Shown: positions 5,725 through 8,825 of the stretch, in pieces
How the letters are laid out: every line of letters begins with the position of its first letter
How positions within the stretch are numbered: the stretch's first letter is position 1
Assembly (NCBI GenBank): GCA_016650115.1
Contig: JAENWI010000041.1
Location: forward strand, 1 to 8,825
DNA length: 8,825 bases
Direction: 5' to 3'
Source of the DNA: Peptostreptococcaceae bacterium
Lineage (GTDB): Bacteria; Bacillota; Clostridia; Peptostreptococcales; Anaerovoracaceae
Made by a program: the position numbers and the translations under genes
Notes under the pieces: generated by a model
Told to the model about the DNA's origin: nothing
Databases searched by the model: none
What the model saw: only the letters and a program-made list of their open reading frames with translations

Positions 5725-6599
5725 TGATAAATTTAATGAATAAATATCCCGTAAAAACAATTACACCCCTGGAGGAAGATTACCCGCGTATGTTAAGGTA
5801 TATTAAAGATCCGCCATCTGTCCTGTATTACAGAGGAGATATTAAGATTGCTAGTAATATATGCATTTCTGTGGTAGGCTCTAGACATGGAACGGGTTAT
5901 GGTAAATGGGCAGCGCAAATGCTTGGCAGAAAATTGGCTGAATATGAAATAGTGACTGTAAGCGGCATGGCTGCAGGGATAGACACATATGCTCATAAGG
6001 GTTCATTAGAAAATAAAGGAAAGACAATCGCTGTTTTCGGTTGTGGTGTGGACGTATGCTATCCAAAGGCGAATAAAGATCTTATGATTGAAATTCTGGA
6101 AAATGGTTTAGTTCTGTCTGAATTCCCTCCTGAATTTCAGCCTACAAATTATAGTTTCCCTATCAGGAACAGAATAATAAGCGGGCTTTCAACTGGAACA
6201 GTAATTGTAGAGGCTGGAATTTCAAGCGGCTCTCTAATTACTGCAGAATATGCTGCGGATCAGGGGAGAAATCTTTATGCAGTACCTGGTAATATTAACA
6301 ATATATACAGTATTGGAACGAACAAGCTGATAAAGGATGGAGCTGTTCCAATAACTGTAATTGATGATATTATTGATGAACTGGGGTTAAAAAGAAAAGA
6401 AAGTATTCAACTGAAGAAAACTCTTGGAAAAGATGAAATTGCCATTTACGAAGCAATAGAAACAGGAAGTGAAACCACTGTTGACTCTATTTGTAAAACA
6501 ACAAGGAAAAGTGCTGGTGAAGTGAACGCCATGATAACTGTTTTGGAAATGAAGGGACTCATTTATTCCTGCATGGGAAAAATATTTGTTGCAAAATAA
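5724..6599 (+). CDS. dprA: DNA-processing protein DprA (short N-terminus)
   Basis: DprA binds incoming single-stranded DNA and loads RecA on it. The Rossmann-like core is complete: VVGSR (50-54), VSGMAAGIDTYAH (79-91), VFGCGVDVCYP (104-114), SEFPP (132-136), FPIRNRIISGLS (145-156), IVEAGISSGSLITA (161-174) and AVPGN (186-190). A winged-helix domain fills residues about 235-291 (DEIAIYEAI...VLEMKGLIYS). The protein is about 291 residues, against roughly 360 for most homologues. It begins at the segment just before DYPRML and so lacks the usual N-terminal SAM/helix-hairpin-helix domain. I chose ATG 5724, which overlaps the yifB stop (TGATG). GTG 5721 would add one residue, and ATG 5736 is possible. 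The ribosome binding site is weak (GGGG), consistent with coupling to yifB. Confidence 0.93.
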   Translation: MINLMNKYPVKTITPLEEDYPRMLRYIKDPPSVLYYRGDIKIASNICISVVGSRHGTGYGKWAAQMLGRKLAEYEIVTVSGMAAGIDTYAHKGSLENKGKTIAVFGCGVDVCYPKANKDLMIEILENGLVLSEFPPEFQPTNYSFPIRNRIISGLSTGTVIVEAGISSGSLITAEYAADQGRNLYAVPGNINNIYSIGTNKLIKDGAVPITVIDDIIDELGLKRKESIQLKKTLGKDEIAIYEAIETGSETTVDSICKTTRKSAGEVNAMITVLEMKGLIYSCMGKIFVAK

Positions 6600-6682
6600 G
6601 CGTTTTACAAATATAATCTTTCATTAGTGATACAAATTAAATTAAAAAAGAGAAATATAGATATCCATAGGAGGATTATTTA

Positions 6683-8752
6683 ATGGCCAAATCCAAGGCC
6701 TTGGTGATTGTTGAATCACCATCAAAGGCAAAAACAATAGGTAAATTCTTAGGAAGCAATTATAAAGTAATCGCTTCCGTTGGGCATATTCGGGATTTAC
6801 CAAAAAGCAAACTGGGAATAGATATTGAAAATGATTTTGAACCGCAATACATCTCAATCAGAGGTAAAGGAGATGTAATAAAGGCAATGAAAGCAGAGGC
6901 AAAGAATGCTTCTAAAATATATCTGGCAACAGATAATGACAGAGAAGGTGAAGCCATTTCATGGCATATCGCCTTTTTGCTGGGAATAGATGAAAAAAAA
7001 GCATGCAGAATTGTTTTTAATGAGATCACAAAAACAGCAATTCAGAAAGCTGTAAAAAATGCCAGACAAATTGATTTGAAATTAGTGGACGCGCAGCAGG
7101 CAAGGCGGGTGCTGGATCGGCTGGTTGGATATCAGATTAGTCCGCTTCTTTGGCGTAAGGTGAGAAGAGGTTTGAGCGCCGGAAGAGTCCAATCTGCAGC
7201 ATTGAAAATAATTTGTGACAGAGAGAAACTGATAAAGGCTTTCATTCCAAAAGAGTTTTGGAATATCAGTGCTGTTTTGCAAGGGTTAGAAAAGGTAAAC
7301 AGCAAAAGTTTTTCTGCAAAATTATCAGAATATAAAGGAAAGAAAATTCCTGTAGACGATAAAATATCGGCTGACAAAATATTAGAGGAATTAAAAGATA
7401 AAGCCTATATAGTGAATAAAGTTGAAAAAAAGGAACGAACAAGAAAAGCTTACCCGCCATTCACGACAAGCAGTCTTCAGCAGGATGCATCAAACAAACT
7501 GGGATTCCAGACAAAAAAGACAATGCAGGTTGCACAACAGCTTTATGAAGGTGTTGACGTGAAAGGGAGTGGAACAGTTGGCCTGGTCACCTATATCAGA
7601 ACAGACTCAGTAAGGATTTCTGAAGAAGCAATCAGTGCTGCTGCTGTTTATATTACAGAAAAACTTGGGGAAGAATATCTTGGAAAGAATATATACACGA
7701 ACAAGAAAAAGGACGTTCAGGATGCTCATGAGGCAATAAGACCAAGTTACATTGAATTGACTCCAGAAGAAATAAAGGCTTCGTTAACAAAGGATCAGTA
7801 TAATTTGTACAAATTAATCTGGTCCAGATTCATGGCAAGTCAAATGACTGCAGCGGTTTATGACAGTGTTTCTGCGGAGATAAAGAACGGTGATTATAGT
7901 TTCAGAGCAAACGGATCAAAAATCAAATTTGATGGGTTTCTAAGACTTTATGTGGACAACACGGATGAAAGTGATGAAAAGATGTTACCGCAGCTTGAAG
8001 AAGGTATTGAGTTGAACTTAGTAGATCTATTAAGTGAACAGAATTTTACCCAGCCTCCGGCAAGATTCACAGAAGCAAGTCTTGTAAAAGATCTGGAAGA
8101 AAAAGATATTGGCAGGCCAAGTACGTATGCACCAATTATTGGGACACTTTTGGAAAGAAGATATATTGTAAGAGAAAAAAAATCTCTTATACCAACGGAT
8201 TTAGGCTTTGTTGTAACAGAATTGCTTGAAAAATACTTCAAAGAAATTGTTGATGCAGATTTTACTGCAAATCTTGAAGACAGGCTGGATGATATTGAAA
8301 TAAAAAATATAGACTGGAAAGAAATTGTCCGTGATTTTCATGTTATATTAAAGGAAGAACTGGTTATTGCAGATGCAGAAATAGAGAAACTGGTTATTGA
8401 AGATGAACTTACAGGTGAAATGTGCGAAAAATGTGGCAAACCTATGGCTAAAAAGCAGGGCAGGTTTGGCGATTTCATTGCTTGTACAGGTTACCCGGAA
8501 TGTAAGAATACAAAACAAATTGTTACTAAAGTAGATGCAAAATGCCCGAAATGCGGAAATGACATTATTGTAAGAAGGGGAAAATCAGGTAGAGTTTTCT
8601 ACGGGTGCAACGGCTATCCTGATTGCGACCAGGTTTTTTGGAGTAAACCGACCGATAGGAAATGTCCAAACTGCAATTCGATTATTGTAGAAAAAAAGAC
8701 AAAGAATACAAGTTATGCGTGTTCAAACAGCGAATGTGGGTATAAGGAATAG
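6683..8752 (+). CDS. topA: DNA topoisomerase I (type IA)
   Basis: This enzyme relaxes negatively supercoiled DNA through a transient 5'-phosphotyrosine link. At 689 residues it has the normal length for Bacillota. The TOPRIM domain begins at once (LVIVESPSKAKTI, with Glu11) and contains the acidic motif DNDREGE at 84-90; most relatives have Pro where this one has Asn85. AGRVQS lies at 166-171. The catalytic tyrosine is Tyr304 in TYIRTDSVRIS. LEEKDIGRPSTYAPII is the conserved block of the gate region. Three Topo_C4 zinc fingers close the protein, starting at Cys581 (CEKC), Cys621 (CPKC) and Cys661 (CPNC); the third has a slightly different second half (CSNSEC). AGGAGG (6669-6674) stands 8 nt before the ATG. 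The 83-nt gap after dprA holds no terminator, so read-through from the yifB promoter is likely. Confidence 0.97.
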   Translation: MAKSKALVIVESPSKAKTIGKFLGSNYKVIASVGHIRDLPKSKLGIDIENDFEPQYISIRGKGDVIKAMKAEAKNASKIYLATDNDREGEAISWHIAFLLGIDEKKACRIVFNEITKTAIQKAVKNARQIDLKLVDAQQARRVLDRLVGYQISPLLWRKVRRGLSAGRVQSAALKIICDREKLIKAFIPKEFWNISAVLQGLEKVNSKSFSAKLSEYKGKKIPVDDKISADKILEELKDKAYIVNKVEKKERTRKAYPPFTTSSLQQDASNKLGFQTKKTMQVAQQLYEGVDVKGSGTVGLVTYIRTDSVRISEEAISAAAVYITEKLGEEYLGKNIYTNKKKDVQDAHEAIRPSYIELTPEEIKASLTKDQYNLYKLIWSRFMASQMTAAVYDSVSAEIKNGDYSFRANGSKIKFDGFLRLYVDNTDESDEKMLPQLEEGIELNLVDLLSEQNFTQPPARFTEASLVKDLEEKDIGRPSTYAPIIGTLLERRYIVREKKSLIPTDLGFVVTELLEKYFKEIVDADFTANLEDRLDDIEIKNIDWKEIVRDFHVILKEELVIADAEIEKLVIEDELTGEMCEKCGKPMAKKQGRFGDFIACTGYPECKNTKQIVTKVDAKCPKCGNDIIVRRGKSGRVFYGCNGYPDCDQVFWSKPTDRKCPNCNSIIVEKKTKNTSYACSNSECGYKE

Positions 8753-8808
8753 TCTGATGTAAAAACAAAAGAGATAATTAACAAAGAGATTAATAGGAGG
8801 ATCTGTAA

Positions 8809-8825
8809 ATGATTGAATTTCATGC
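8809..8825 (+). CDS. hslV: Probable HslV (ClpQ) protease subunit, first codons only
   Basis: ATG at 8809 follows AGGAGG (8795-8800) by 8 nt, and the window ends after MIEFH plus two bases (GC) of an Ala codon. HslV/ClpQ of Bacillota commonly starts with a short leader ending F-H-A before the catalytic Thr-Thr, as in the Bacillus ClpQ N-terminus. The position downstream of topA also fits the topA-(trmFO-xerC)-hslV-hslU-codY order known from Bacillus. No terminator separates it from topA. With six codons the identification rests on this short match and on context only. Confidence 0.5.

Noticed and set aside
1..8825. CRISPR array, transposase, integrase, tRNA or rRNA genes, toxin-antitoxin or defence module
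   Set aside because: I found no regular repeat-spacer pattern, no recombinase motifs, no cloverleaf and no recognisable defence genes on either strand.

Overview
The window is AT-rich, has strong AGGAGG-type ribosome binding sites, and carries a yraN-yifB-dprA-topA-hslV gene order. This points to a low-GC Gram-positive anaerobe (Bacillota, probably Clostridia). I cannot name a genus from the sequence alone.

Left part (1-1303). The window opens inside the 3' end of a ketopantoate-reductase-family gene (+ strand, to 369). A convergent small gene on the minus strand (641-411) encodes a 76-residue membrane or secreted protein with its own extended -10 promoter. About 660 bases without a substantial gene follow. 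They hold ATTAATTC repeats, a seven-codon mini-ORF behind a near-perfect Shine-Dalgarno, a good sigma-A-type promoter (1089-1116) and a leader of about 180 nt ending in hairpins.

Middle part (1304-3721). Two genes form an apparent operon: a short-form acetamidase/formamidase-family amidohydrolase and a 12-helix APC-superfamily permease. A very strong intrinsic terminator closes it. The simplest reading is an uptake-and-hydrolysis module for a small amide or amine-type compound; the substrate cannot be read from the sequence.

Right part (3722-8825). After about 200 bases of non-coding sequence with dyad symmetries, a consensus-like promoter (3918-3946) drives a housekeeping cluster: a broken yraN, then yifB (MoxR/Mg-chelatase-type AAA+ ATPase), dprA (start codon overlapping the yifB stop), topA (topoisomerase I with three C-terminal zinc fingers) and the first six codons of a gene that looks like hslV. 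These genes serve DNA uptake/processing, chromosome topology and proteolysis.

The most notable observation is that yraN is reduced to its first ~27 codons joined, out of frame, to its last ~21 codons. This is an internal-deletion relic lying between the metabolic cassette and the housekeeping operon. I found no CRISPR array, transposase, tRNA, rRNA or evident novel defence system.
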